Origin: Planococcus citri
Lineage: Eukaryota > Arthropoda > Insecta > Hemiptera > Pseudococcidae
Length of the DNA: 64,000 nt
NCBI RefSeq assembly: GCF_950023065.1
Contig: NC_088678.1
Span: 81,377,590 to 81,441,589, forward strand
Direction: 5' to 3'
Shown here: one piece after another, positions 11,884-23,170 of the stretch
How the letters are laid out: each line of letters opens with the position of its first letter
Position numbering within the stretch: the first letter of the stretch is position 1
Notes under the pieces: generated by a model
Databases searched by the model: none
What the model was told of the DNA's origin: nothing
What the model saw: only the letters and a program-made list of their open reading frames with translations
Program-made: the position numbers and the translations under genes

Positions 11884-12000
11884 CCGGCATACGACAACAG
11901 ACTTAACTGACCCCCCTCCCCTTGCCAAAAAAAGTTATCCTTACTAACAAAATAGCGGCCATATTAATTGACAGATCAGCTTAAATATCCAGCAGAAGGG
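11884..12000 (+). mobile_element. Diverged family-B left-end fragment
   Basis: TA followed by gtccggcatacgacaacaga, a C-rich tract, ccaaaaaaagttatccttac and aaaatagcggccatattaat. This is a mutated version of the outer ~110 bp of B. It sits immediately upstream of a longer, better preserved B copy at 12059. Confidence 0.7.
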
Positions 12001-12058
12001 TAATTTTTCATATTTTCAAACAATTATGAAATCGATGGACAAAAATATATACTTATTT

Positions 12059-14150
12059 GTCCGGCATATGACAATAGGAGTAATTGCACCCCCCTGCCGA
12101 TCCTCCGGGACAACTTTTTTCTTAAAGGGGACATCCTAAGGAACATTTTAAAGCAAACTTGCCCAAAAAAAAGTTGGCCTTACTTACAAAATGGCGGCCA
12201 TTTTGATTAACAGGTCAGCCGAAATCGCAGATTTCGCGTTTCAACATAGGACTTGCACGAAATTTTTCAAACTTTACAAAGGTAGATCGAAAGATCATGC
12301 AAAAATTTATCACCTGTCCAAATTTCAAGTGCTAAAGTGCGTTTTTCGATTTTTGGTGAATTTTTGAAAATCTCATTTAGGCCAAAAAGGAGGGAAAAAA
12401 TCAAAATTTTACCAAATTGACCAAGAAAGCTGAAATTTGGTATATACCCTATTTTTGACTTGCCAAACCGATTGGAAACGGTTTCAACCCATTTTGAGTA
12501 GTTCTGGAGCCTCCAGCAGATTTTTGAAACTCGAAATTCTCACAAAATTCCATCAAATTGCAGTTGTAAAACTGAAATTTATTCTAAAAACTAATTTCAA
12601 TACGCTACGAAGTAGTGCAGGTGAATTTCAAGTAGTTTTGGAGCCTCCAGCGACTTTTTGAAAATTCCTGAAGCCTCCAGCAGATTTTTGAAACTTTGAA
12701 TTTTCACAACATTCATCAAATGGAGATGGAAAGCCGAAATTTACTCTACACTCCAATTTTAACACCCACTGAAGACGACTTCAGGTAAGTTCAAGTCATT
12801 TTAGAGCCTCCAGCGACTTTTTTGAAAATTACTGGAGCCTCCAGTAGATTTTTGAAACTTAAAAATTTCATCAAGCTAAGATGGAGAGTCGAATTCATTC
12901 TGCAAACTAATTTCAATACGCTACGAAGTACTGCAGGTGAATTTCAAGTCGTTTTGGAGCCTCCAGCGACTTTTTGAAAATTCCTGAAGCCTCCAGCAGA
13001 TGTTTTAAACTTTAAATTTTCACAAAATTTCATCAAAATGGAGATGGAAAGTTGAAATTTACTCTACACTCCAATTTTAGGTGGGTTCAAGTCATTTTAG
13101 AGCCTCCAGCGACTTTTTTGAAAATTACTGGAGCTTCCAGTAGATTTTTGAAACTTGAAATTTCATCAAACTGAGATGGAGAGTCGAAATTCATTCTGCA
13201 AACCAATTTCGATACGCTATGAAGTTGACTGCTGGTGGATTTCAAGTCTTTTTGGAGTCTCCAGCGACTTTTTGAAAGGTTATATGGCCTTTTTTTTGGA
13301 AAATTGAAATTTCCTAAAAGTAGCTGGAAGCTTCAAAACCATTTGAAACCACCATGTAGTCTGCGAAGTCAATTTCAGCTTGCCAACTCCATTTGATAAA
13401 TTAATGTTGGGGAAAGTTCAAGTTTCAAAAATCTACTGGAGCCTCCAGTAAGTTTCAAAAAATTCGCTGGACGCTCTAAAATGACTTGAACACACCTAAA
13501 GTCGTCTTCAGAGTGTGTTAAAATTAGTTTGCAGAATAAATTTCGACTCTCTATCTCAGTTTGATGAAATTTTGGGTAAATTTCAAGTTTTAAAAATCTA
13601 CTGGAGGCTCCAGGAATTTTCAAAAAAGTCGCTGGAGGCTCTAAAATGATTTGAACACACCTGAAGTCATCTTCAGAGTGTGTTAAAATTAGCTTGCAGA
13701 ATAAACTTCGACTCTCTATCTCAGTTTGATGAAATTTTGTGAAAATTTCAAGTTTCAAAAACCTACTGGAGGCTCCAGAAATTTTCAAAAAGTCGCTGGA
13801 GGCTCCAAAGCGACTTTAAATTCACCTGCAGTACTTCGTAGCGTATTGAAATTAGTTTTTAGAATAAATTCAGCTTTACAACTCCAATTTGATGGAATTT
13901 TGTGGAAATTTTAACTTTCAAAAATCTGCTGGAAGCTCCAGAACTGCTCAAAACGGGTTGAAACCGTTTCCAATCGATTTGGAATGTCGAAAATATGTTA
14001 TATCCCAAATTTCAGCTTTCTAGGTCCATTTGGTAAAATTTCGATTTTTTTCTCATTTTTGGCTCAAATTTAATTTTTAAAAATTCACCAAAACAAAAGG
14101 AAATTTCAAAAATATCGAAAAATCGTCATAAAAACTGAAAAAAAATGGAA
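12059..14150 (+). mobile_element. Element B2: family-B copy lacking its right end
   Basis: Starts gtccggcatatgacaatagg and carries the full left-arm landmarks: gatcctccgggacaactttt, aaatggcggccattttgatt, tcgaaagatcatgc and gatttttggtgaatttttg. It then runs into many ggagcctccagcgacttttt-type units in both orientations (12500-13930). The right arm is followed back only to about caaatttaatttttaaaaat (14070-14100). Beyond that it is replaced by array sequence, so the outer right end is deleted. Short open frames inside are repeat-derived. Confidence 0.75.
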
Positions 14151-14735
14151 GAATTTGGGGGGAAAATGAAATTTAACCAAAAAAAAAAAAGAAGACAGGA
14201 CTTTTGTTTGGCGAACTTTGAAACAAAAAGAGCACTTTTCAGGCGAGCGATGAAGCAAAAATAAAGGCTACGAGTATTTTGAACGTTTTGGCAAAAAAAG
14301 CAAAAAATTTCTCCGCAATTTTGGAAAAAATTACGACTATTCGACTATTTTATCAGAAAATTATTTTTGAACAGAACTCTTGAACAATTTTAGCAAAAGT
14401 TGGCTCTTTTCAACATTTTTACTCGCCAAAAATGGACAATTTTTGACAATGAAAATTTCTTGACAATTATGCCAAAAATTGAAGCATATGGCATTTTTCC
14501 CTCCAAAAATTCACACTTTTCGACATTTTTCTCCAAAAGTTGACACTTTGACAGTTTTTCCATAACACTTTTTGACTATTGGGCAAATTTGACAAAATAA
14601 AACCAATAAACAACAAAATCCTATAACGAAGCAAGTTTTGCAAAAAACAGGAATTTTGTTTGGCAATTTTAGAACACAAAGATGAGAGTTTGAATAGATA
14701 AGGCGAAAATAAATTCTTTTTTAATGTTTGAGTTG
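14150..14735. repeat. Degenerate array block
   Basis: Irregular units such as ccaaaagttgacactttgac and gcaaaaagcaaaaaatttct, again spaced about 30-40 bases. It separates B2 from a G-rich tract at 14735-14753. No coding signal is seen. Confidence 0.6.
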
Positions 14736-16039
14736 GTGGAGGGAGGGGGGGGGTTACGAAAAATTATGGACTTACCTACAACCTTCGAGAATTAGAATGT
14801 TTCCAAAAAAAAAAAAGGCGACAAAAAAGGCAAGTTTGTAACAACGAACTTCTTGTGATGGAATATTTGTAAGGATAATTTTTTGGTAAAATGTCAAAAA
14901 ATCGCATATTGTGTCAAAGGGGGGGGGGTGGTTCGAAGAATCAAATAAAAAAAATTAAGTTGATATTTGTATTCCACGTATGATTTTTTTCAATTTTCAT
15001 GAAATTGGATGACCTATGCTGGAGGACGTTAGAAGGGGTCGAATAAAAAAAAAAAAAAACATCATCAAACTGCATTAGAATTCGATTTAGAGCGAGTTCA
15101 ACTCGATTATTTATTTACATTTGACCATATAACTTCCTCATTTTCTCTCATCTGTTCACATCATTCACATCAATTCCATAAAGCGTAATTGGCATTCCAT
15201 CATCGAGATTGGTAATTTTATGTAATTATTATAGTCTCAGATGCCTTTCATCTATCACAATTTCTCATCTTCGATTACTCCTCCGTATTCAGCAATATAA
15301 GAAGCATTCTCTCTAACCTAAAAGTGAGTATAAATTCTATTCCCATAATCATAATTGGTCGATGTTACTACTCGTATATTCTACAAACACTAAACACATG
15401 GTCCATTACTTCTTCCTTTTCCCGATCAATTTCCTGTATTGTTTTTTTTTTTACCAAGGTACTACAAGTGAGAAGACAAACTCGTACCGTGAACTACGAA
15501 ATTGTATGGCAGGTGGGTATATTCATAAATGAGTCGAAAAGATGACCTTCGAGCTTGGCAGAAGCGAACATATTATAACACTTCATTCAGATAATGCCAA
15601 TTACCAACTCGCTGCTAAATCGAATCAAGTCTTAATCGAAAATGAGTTTGAAACACGACAGCTCGAGTTCTTGACCTATCTATAATGACTCCTTTAGGAT
15701 GAAAAATTAAACAGGTGAGAATTCCCGCATATCTTACGAGTGATCCATGCTTATGTGAACAGCGAACACGTTCCATCGCAGCTATAATGACGATCCACCC
15801 TAAATTATAATACGCTTTCGATAGATAGAAGAGATCGAAATGAAATCAAGATCGGTTTCAACGAACAAGGTTGCAAAGATGGGCGTTCAAAATACCTTCT
15901 CGCATGAGATTACACAAGTGTCCAATCTAATTAGTAATTTGGCCAAGAAAAAGGACTGCAGAAGACTAAATTCCGTAACACTTCTCTTTCCAGTTCCAAT
16001 CAATCAGAAAGTTCCTAAATTCCTCATTTTCCTGACAGG
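14735..16039. other. Unique island upstream of candidate exons
   Basis: Starts with G-tracts (14738-14752, 14919-14930) and a poly-A run (15046-15058), then moderately complex DNA. Pyrimidine-rich AG-ending segments resembling 3' splice sites occur at about 16000-16005 (cacttctctttccag) and 16028-16039. No domain is recognised. A plus-strand frame of 105 codons at 15840-16157 is open but is Ser/Pro-rich with no known motif. Confidence 0.35.
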
Positions 16040-16137
16040 TCTAAAGATCGTTCCATTAACATCCGCCATTCGTTCGAATTCCCCAACTCCTCTATCAATT
16101 TCCTCTTCAGCCAATTCACCCCCAAGTCCATCAGCCT
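16040..16137 (+). CDS. Weak candidate exon (frame uncertain)
   Basis: Follows a textbook acceptor (ttcctcattttcctgacag). One plus frame reads SKDRSINIRHSFEFPNSSIN and continues to ...FTPKSISLRI before a stop near 16147, with many codons ending in C. However, the other plus frame (Ser/Pro-rich) and the minus strand (...EADGLGGELAEEEIDRGVG... across the same bases) are open too, so sequence alone cannot choose. It could be the 3' end of an upstream gene. The stated end is approximate. Confidence 0.15.
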
Positions 16138-16284
16138 CAGGATTTGAATACTCATAAAATATGGCGTTAACTTGAGCACAGCATAGCAGAGCACGTTACT
16201 TCACTTCCCAATTCACGTACCTACCAAACAATCAACCTACACGTCCCGTCCACGTCCTCTTCATCACTCTCTGTCTCTGACATT

Positions 16285-16378
16285 ATGACGGCCAAAAAAA
16301 AAGTGAATTCGCTGACGCAGTCGAAGAGGTCGTTAACGTCTCGGCTAAAAGAGAAAGTGAGATCAGTCGGCAATGATG
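16285..16378 (+). CDS. Candidate first coding exon, unknown protein
   Basis: ATG at 16285 opens a basic 31-codon frame beginning MTAKKKVNSLTQSK, followed by RSLTSRLKEKVRSVGND. It ends one base into the next codon at a strong donor (GATG|GTAAGA, GT at 16379). Lys/Arg/Ser-rich N-termini are common in cytoplasmic and signalling proteins, but I do not recognise the family. The exon ends in the phase that the exon at 28083-28256 requires; joining them would read ...VGND-G-FSFAEPSR.... The intron would be ~11.7 kb and contain the 205-bp tandem array. Upstream bases have no in-frame stop for at least ten codons, so the true start could lie further 5'. A chance ORF cannot be excluded. Confidence 0.35.
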
Positions 16379-17080
16379 GTAAGACAACCAATACCAACGT
16401 AGTGCCAGTTAACGGCAACATATAACAGGTTACCGACTTTCACGTAAAAACTGTTCGTGTTCTGTTATACTCGGTCCTTCTACAATACACCATAGTATAG
16501 GTAAGGTACTATACACACAGAAAAGTACGAGTACTTGCAAGAATACAGGCGACGAGACGCAGACGGCGGCGCAGCGCCAGCCCACGGTTACAGAATACTC
16601 TACCTCTGCCTCTGTATATACTACAACAACACCAAGAGCTAGTCATCATCCTTGACACTAGGTCGTGGTACATTCACAAGCCACCGTTATCGCCTCGTCG
16701 CGTCGCACCGCGCTGCTAAAGCCACGACTATATATATAGGTATAGCTGCTGGTGTGGCGTAATTTTCGCTATTTCTTCAACAACACTACCGGTACGCCAG
16801 GCAGGCATGGTAAATCCATCGTTTTGTTCTTTTTCATCTTGATTTACATATTATTTGTACGGTAGGTAGGCTATCGTTGTCGAAGAAGTTTGCATGAAAG
16901 TCGAAAAGTATGCTCTGTTAGGCCCGACTGAGGCTCAGATCTGGAGCATTGTGCAGAACAGGCATAGGCAATGGTCTCATATTGGAGAGAACTTGAGCTT
17001 CCATGATTAGTCTTTTCCTGCAGGAAACGTGCAAGATTTCTTTTTGATGGCATAATTTGTTCTGAAACATAACTCTTGTT
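16379..17080. other. GC-richer flank downstream of the candidate first exon
   Basis: Includes a CpG-rich stretch (about 16550-16720: gacggcggcgcagcgccagc, cgcctcgtcgcgtcgcaccg) and a tatatatatagg run at ~16731. It could be intronic regulatory DNA or an untranslated or promoter region for either strand. No defined site can be named. Confidence 0.3.
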
Positions 17081-17660
17081 GGAATTTAGAGGACTTTTAA
17101 AGCACAAAATGAGACTTTTTTTGGGGAATTTTTGCAAAAAATGGAGGTTGTATCTTGTATACAATTCAGTTGGATTAAAAAATGGAATTTTAAGACTATT
17201 TTCATTGAAAAAAATGTGATTTTTTAAACAATTTTGAAACAAAAGTGAGTTTTTTTTTTTTAGGAAATGTTGGCCAAAATTAAAGTTTTTGGACAATTTT
17301 TGCAAAACTGAGATCTTTTTGGAAATTTTTACTAAAAGAGATATGTCTCAGCAATTAATTAAATAGATGGAATTTTTGAGAATTTTGGCAAAAAAATGGA
17401 AGTTTTAGACAATTTTGATTTGAAATGGGTTTTTTTAGACAACTCTGACAAAAAAATGGGGTTTTTAAACAATTTTGAGGAAAAAGTGAGATCTTCTGGA
17501 AACTTCAGCCAAAAAAAAAAGTTTTCAGATAATTATGCAAAAAATGAGGAAGTTTCAGACAATTTTGATAAAAAATGGAACTTTGAGGAAATTTTGGCAA
17601 AAAATGAGGATTTTTTAGAAATCTTGGCTAAAAAAATTGTACTTTTGAAAATTTGGCTGA
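17080..17660. repeat. Irregular lead-in to the tandem array
   Basis: Units of about 35-40 bases such as gacaattttgataaaaaatg and ggaaattttggcaaaaaatg, not yet locked into a fixed higher-order period. The 97-codon plus-strand frame at 17396-17689 (LDNFDKK-type repeats) is a translation of these units and not a plausible gene. Confidence 0.75.
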
Positions 17661-19640
17661 AAATGCAAGTTTTAGACAAGTTTGACTAAAAACGGAATCT
17701 TAGACAATTTTGATTAAAAATGGGATTTTTTAGGCAACTTTGACTAAAAATGGTGTTTTTAGACAATTTTGGAAAAAGAAAAGTTTTTAATTAATAACTG
17801 TGGCAAAAATGAAGACGTCTTTTTGACAATTTTGACTAGAAATATAATTTTATGAAATTTTGATGAGAAATGAGGACTTTTTAAAAATCTTGAATAAAAA
17901 TGGTATTTTTGAAAATTTGGACTAAAAATGAAAGTTTTAGACAAGTTTGACTACAAATGAGAATTTTAGACAATTTCGATTAAAAGTGGGATTTTTTAGG
18001 CAACTTTGACTAAAAATGGTGTTTTTAGACAATTTTGACTAGAAATATGATTTTAGGAAATTTTGATGAGAAATGAGGACTTTTTAAAAATCTTGACTAA
18101 AAATGGTTTTTTTGAAAATTTTGACTGAAAACGAAAGTATTAGACAAGTTTGACTAAAAATGGGAACTTTAGACAATTTTGGTCAAAAATGGGATTTTTT
18201 AGGCAACTTTGACTAAAAATGGTATTTTTAGACAATTTTGACTAGAAATATGATTTTAGGGAATTTTGATGAGAAATGAGGACTTTTTAAAAATCTTGAC
18301 TGAAAATGGTAGATATTTTTGAAAATTTGGACTAAAAATGAAAGTTTTAGACAAGTTTGACTACAAATGAGAATTTTAGACAATTTTGAATAAAAGTGGG
18401 ATTTTTTAGGCAACTTTGACTAAAAATGGTGTTTTTAGACAATTTTGACTAGAAATATGATTTTAGGAAATTTTAATGAGAAATGAGGACCTTTTTAAAA
18501 ATCTTGACTGAAAATGGTAGATATTTTTGAAAATTTGGACTAAAAATGAAAGTTTTAGACAAGTTTGACTACAAATGAGAATTTTAGACAATTTCAATTA
18601 AAAGTGGGATTTTTTAGGCAACTTTGACTAAAAATGGTGTTTTTAGACAATTTTGACTAGAAATATGATTTTAGGAAATTTTAATGAGAAATGAGGACCT
18701 TTTTAAAAATCTTGACTAAAAATGGTAGATATTTTTGAAAATGTGGACTAAAAATGAAAGTTTTAGACAAGTTTGACTACAAATGAGAATTTTAGACAAT
18801 TTCAATTAAAAGTGGCATTTTTTAGGCAACTTTGACTAAAAATGGTGTTTTTAGACAATTTTGACTAGAAATATGATTTTAGGAAATTTTGATAAAAAAT
18901 GAGGACTTTTTAAAAATCTTGACTAAAAATGGTATTTTTGAAAATTTGGACTAAAAACGCAAGTTTTAGACAACTTTGATTAAAAATGGGAATTTTAGAC
19001 AATTTTGATTGAAAATGGGGTTTTTTAGGCAACATTGACTAAAAATTGTGGTTTTAGACAATTTTGACTAGAAATATGATTTTTGGAAATTTTGATGAAA
19101 AATCAGGACTTTTCCAAAATTTTGACTAGAAATGGTATTTTTGAAAATTTGGACTAAAAACGCAAGTTTTAGACAACTTTGATTAAAAATGGGAATTTTA
19201 GACAATTTTGATATAAAATGGGATTTTTTAGGCAACTTTGACTAAAAATGGTGTTTGTAGACGATTTTGAAAAAAGAAAAGTAGGTATAGGTAACTGTGA
19301 CAAAAATGTGGACTTTTTAAAAATCTTGACTAAAAATGATATTTTTGAAAATATGGACTACAAACGAAAGTTTTAGACAAGTTTGACTACAAATGGTAAT
19401 TTTAGACAATTTTGATTAAAAGTAGGATTTTTTAGGCAACTTTGAGTAAAAATGGTGTTTTTAGACAATTTTGACTAGAAATATGATTTTTGGAAATTTT
19501 TATGAAAAATGAGGACTTTTTAAAAATCTTGACTAAAAACAAAAGTATTAGACAAGTTTGACTAAAAATGGAAATTTTTGACAATTTTGAAGAAAAAGTG
19601 AGATCTTGAGACAATTTTTACAATTTTTAGAAACAACAGA
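17660..19640 (+). repeat. ~205-bp higher-order tandem array, about nine units
   Basis: The landmark taggcaactttgac (diverged in two units) begins at about 17731, 17997, 18200, 18407, 18615, 18823, 19026, 19229 and 19433. After the first step (266 bases) the period is 203-208 bases. Each unit is made of five or six shorter pieces ending in a motif like gactaaaaatgg or gactagaaatatgatttt. Adjacent units near 18.2-18.9 kb are almost identical (shared atggtagatatttttgaaaa). The regular period is satellite-like, unlike the ragged arrays elsewhere. Confidence 0.85.
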
Positions 19641-20370
19641 CTTTTTTGTCAATTTTGACACCTCCTATCCACTCCGCTTCCCTTCCCTTCCCACCCCTTC
19701 CCCCCCTTCTTGAAAACAAAAAAACAGGATTTAAGGCAATTTTGGCAATAATCGCTGCACTTGAAATCAATTATGAGTTTATGACAATTTTACAATCTCA
19801 ATACCAAATGGATCGTTTTGACAACTTTGACAAAAAAAATTGGGCTTATTTTTACAATTTTGGAAAAACATGAAACTTTCAAATAATTTTGATAAAAATG
19901 GGACTTTTGAGTCGTTTTTTACAGAAAACATTACCTTTTTTTTTTTTTTTAGTAAAGTATGGGACCATTTATGGAAATTTAAGCAAAGACGAGATTTTTA
20001 GGCAATTTTGTCACAACACATGGACCTTTGTGGTTTAAAAATGAGCACTTTCTGACAACTTTTCATAGAAAATGAGATTTTTCGACAAATTTTGGCGAAA
20101 ATGGGAACTTTTAGACAATTTCAACATACAAGCAGGTATTTTTTCTTCTAGAAATTTTGTCAAAGTTCAAAATATTTTCAACAATTTTGGCCAAAAAATG
20201 CAGAATTTTTGAATTTCCGACAATTTTGACAAGAAATAGGACCTTTGAGGCAATTTTTACAAAAGCAAGACTTATTTGGAAGTTTTAAAAAAACGACTTT
20301 TTAGCCAATTGAGGCAAAAATCAGCACTTTTTGCATATTCAGCAAAAAAGTAGGACTTTTCAGACAGTAT
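19640..20370. repeat. Decayed end of the array
   Basis: Continues with irregular gacaattttgacaaaaaa-type pieces, interrupted by a C-rich segment (cttcccttcccacccctt, ~19680-19710) and a poly-T run (19936-19950). No gene is seen. Confidence 0.65.
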
Positions 20371-22480
20371 AACTCATTCGGTATACCTAGATTTTGTTTC
20401 AATCTTCGATCACCATTTCAAATGACTTGCAACCCACCATTTTGATGCTCAAACTCACAATCACTGCAAGTATAGGTATGCAGGAAATCATAGTACTAGG
20501 ATAACTAAGTTCAACTGCAACTACTACGCAACTAACACTCAAACGTATCCTTTTACACGCCACTTCGTCGTGCCTTCAAGCCAACACAATAGGTCTCTCT
20601 AGCCCTTCACAACATACAACAGGGATCCGTACATCTGATCTTCGGCACTTCACGTCGCACTCAACTCTTAAGGTTCCATCTTTGTTGATCTAACGTTGCC
20701 ACAAAAAAAAGAAAAAGAAAAAAAAACGATTACGAAACGGCTCTCTCGACACTGGCACAACCGCTTAGCGCGAATACGCGTAACACAACACGTTACATAA
20801 GATCATCTCGTCGGTCAGTAACCTCGCACAGTTAGAGGCAATTTCTAACCCCTACTCGTTCTGGTTTCGGTCGCGTTCTATCTACCTTTTTTTTTCATGA
20901 TTAAGGTGAAATTCTCTCATTAAAATCCCGCGTCGCGTTCGCAGCGAACACGCCGCTAAATATATTATATAACAGAGCGCTCTCAGCGAGTTGCGCTGCT
21001 TCGCGCTGCTTCTCCCGATACACAGCTGCAACGAATAATAATAACCGGCGATAAAGCTCTCTAACACCAATTTACAAGTTTATCAGGTACCTATCTATCT
21101 ATGTAGTCGTTTGTGTGTGTCTATCTGTCTGTGTATGTGTAATTGCATAGTGCAGGAATCTTTTCGCCACACAATGTACGAGTAGTGGAATTCGTACATT
21201 TGTTCCGCGCTGCCATAATTTTCGGTATAGGCTATACACAGTAAGCGTGTAGTAGTGTGTAGTTCACCCACACCCACGCCCACCCTCTTCCAACATCGTA
21301 TTTAAAAGGTGAAGGGCTTTTTTGCTTTTATCGACTTTTACGCCAAGCGTTGTTGCCCTTCTTTCATCGGTTAGGCTATCGTGCTTTGTGCGCCGCGCTG
21401 CTGCTGCTGCTGCCACCGCCGTAGAAAAACTAAAAATGCAAAATACAACCCTCTTCTTCGTTCACCGGCCTGCATCGCTGCGCCGGTATAAATATTAATT
21501 TCGAAACGTAAAGCAGAGCTTCGTTATAGAGTGCTCCCGCGCAACTGCTCCCATCCACTTCACAACAGTTGCTATATCAATCGCACAACTACGCGATAAA
21601 GTACTCGCTTTTTTGAACCAATGACACAGTTCCTAGGTCAAGCCAGGACTATGACCTTTTTCATTCGTGTTTGTTTCTCTTCACCTCGCCTCTTGCAAGT
21701 TGGACGCTTTTATCGTTATCGTTTCTCAACACTATATCGTCGTCGTTTTCATTCGCTGATTTTTCTTCGAATTCGAGTAAATAATAATCTATATAAGCTC
21801 GTATACCGCCATACTATCTTTGAGTCAGAAGTAGGTATAGTTTAAGGGTGTGCATATCAGTGTACCTCTACCTATCCTATCGGTGTCGGTGTCGTCGTGT
21901 CGTTGTTGCGCCGTTAATGACGGCTACACGACAATGGCGCCCAATTTAGTTCGCTTATTTCCTTAAATAAATATTTACTCGAGAGATAACGTAGCGTGAA
22001 TTGAAGACGACGATACATGAGTTGGGATTAAAAATCCAGCACACGGTTATGTATCTTTATAGCCGTCGTATATCGTCGATTTTCCTGGTACCAATTTTTA
22101 AATAGAGCTAACTCTGCAATACTTATTGCTAGATGTACAGGAATCCTCTCCCCTTTTGTTGATTCTTCAGGTTTCCAACAAATATTACGGGTGCTCGCTG
22201 CTCATTTGTCGATAAGGTAGTTTTTTTTGGAAGGGGTGGGGGCGTCATTTATGAGAGATATGCAAGAACTTCGCAGTAATCAAAATTTCAGTAGAGCCTA
22301 ATTCAATTTGAAGGCTGTGACCGAAAGTTCAAAATAGAATAAACAGCTAAAACTTTGTGCTGAAATACATGTTTGGATTGTAGGTGAATTTTTGAAAATC
22401 ACATTTGGGTCAAAAATGGAGAAAAAAAGAATAAAATGTTACTGAATCAGGGTATCTACACAATCAGACAACATGCTAAA
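20371..22480. other. Unique island with possible regulatory content
   Basis: Moderately GC-rich DNA with gctgctgctgctgctgccac (~21400), ctatctatctatg (~21093) and cgtcgtcgttttc (~21735). Several short open frames on both strands show no recognised domain. A 46-base splice-bounded segment at 22171-22216 is listed separately. Otherwise nothing specific is seen. Confidence 0.35.
22171..22216 (+). CDS. Weak 46-base candidate exon
   Basis: Preceded by ccccttttgttgattcttcag, a good acceptor, and followed by GATAAG|GTAGTT. It is open in two frames: FPTNITGARCSFVDK, or FQQILRVLAAHLSI. The second would be in phase after the exon at 16285-16378, but it could not then join the exon at 28083 without a stop. 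Short splice-bounded windows of this size arise often by chance. Confidence 0.12.
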
Positions 22481-22483
22481 GGG

Positions 22484-23170
22484 TCATTCCATGTCAATTC
22501 GACCAACGTTTTTGAGTCATGTCTTTCGATTTCGCTCAAATTTTTTTTACAATATCTACCCACCCAGTAAGTAAGAAACTCGCAATCAGTTTGGTCCCAG
22601 CCTCCTCAGGGGTGGGTAGGGGGAGGGCTTCCATTATTTTCACATTGTCTCGAGGTGCTCAATTTCAGTAGCGGATTCCACCAAAACTATGATACTTTGA
22701 TCAAAACTGATTTTACAGTTCAGAAGGATATTAAATTTTGAACTTTTTAAGCATCTTGATGTTTTCAAAATTTGAAAGTTGAACTTTCAAATTGAAAGTT
22801 CGAATTTCAAAATAGCACTGTAAGTGGGAGCTACCATTTAAAATTCTGAAAAAATCACCAAAGATGCACCTCTTGATGCTTTTTCGAAGTATTTAAGTTT
22901 CGAGATGGGATCTCTTGATGGAAGGGGAGCACCCCCACCCCCAATTTTAGGCAAAACTTTGGAAAAAAATCTTGGGCATGTGATATATCGTATTGTATGT
23001 TTTTGGTAACGCTGAACACGAATATGACGTTAGATTTTCGATTTGGCCCCAACCACGTCCCCCAGCACCTTCCCAAATGGGGTAAAAGTTCAAAATTGAG
23101 TTTTTCTCGTGCGACACATCAAATAGTATGTTTTTGGTGACGCTGAATACGAATATTCTAATTTTTTGTC
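22484..23170 (+). mobile_element. Element O: member of the C/N tandem-unit family
   Basis: Starts agggtcattccatgtcaatt. It contains two units about 125 bases apart that share tatgtttttggtaacgctga / tatgtttttggtgacgctga followed by acacgaatatgac or atacgaatattc. The same motif occurs inverted inside element C (48.6-48.8 kb) and, diverged, in N (57.1-57.6 kb) and near 40.1 kb. The body has the G/C-rich ctcctcaggggtgggtaggg patches typical of this family. The right boundary fades into the next array. Confidence 0.5.

Noticed and set aside
17396..17689. 97-codon frame with LDNFDKK-like repeats
   Set aside because: Direct translation of the tandem gacaattttgataaaaaatgg units. Similar frames occur wherever the array occurs, on both strands.
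17660..19640. Possible CRISPR-like array
   Set aside because: The regular period comes from tandem, contiguous units with no unique spacers, in a eukaryotic sequence.
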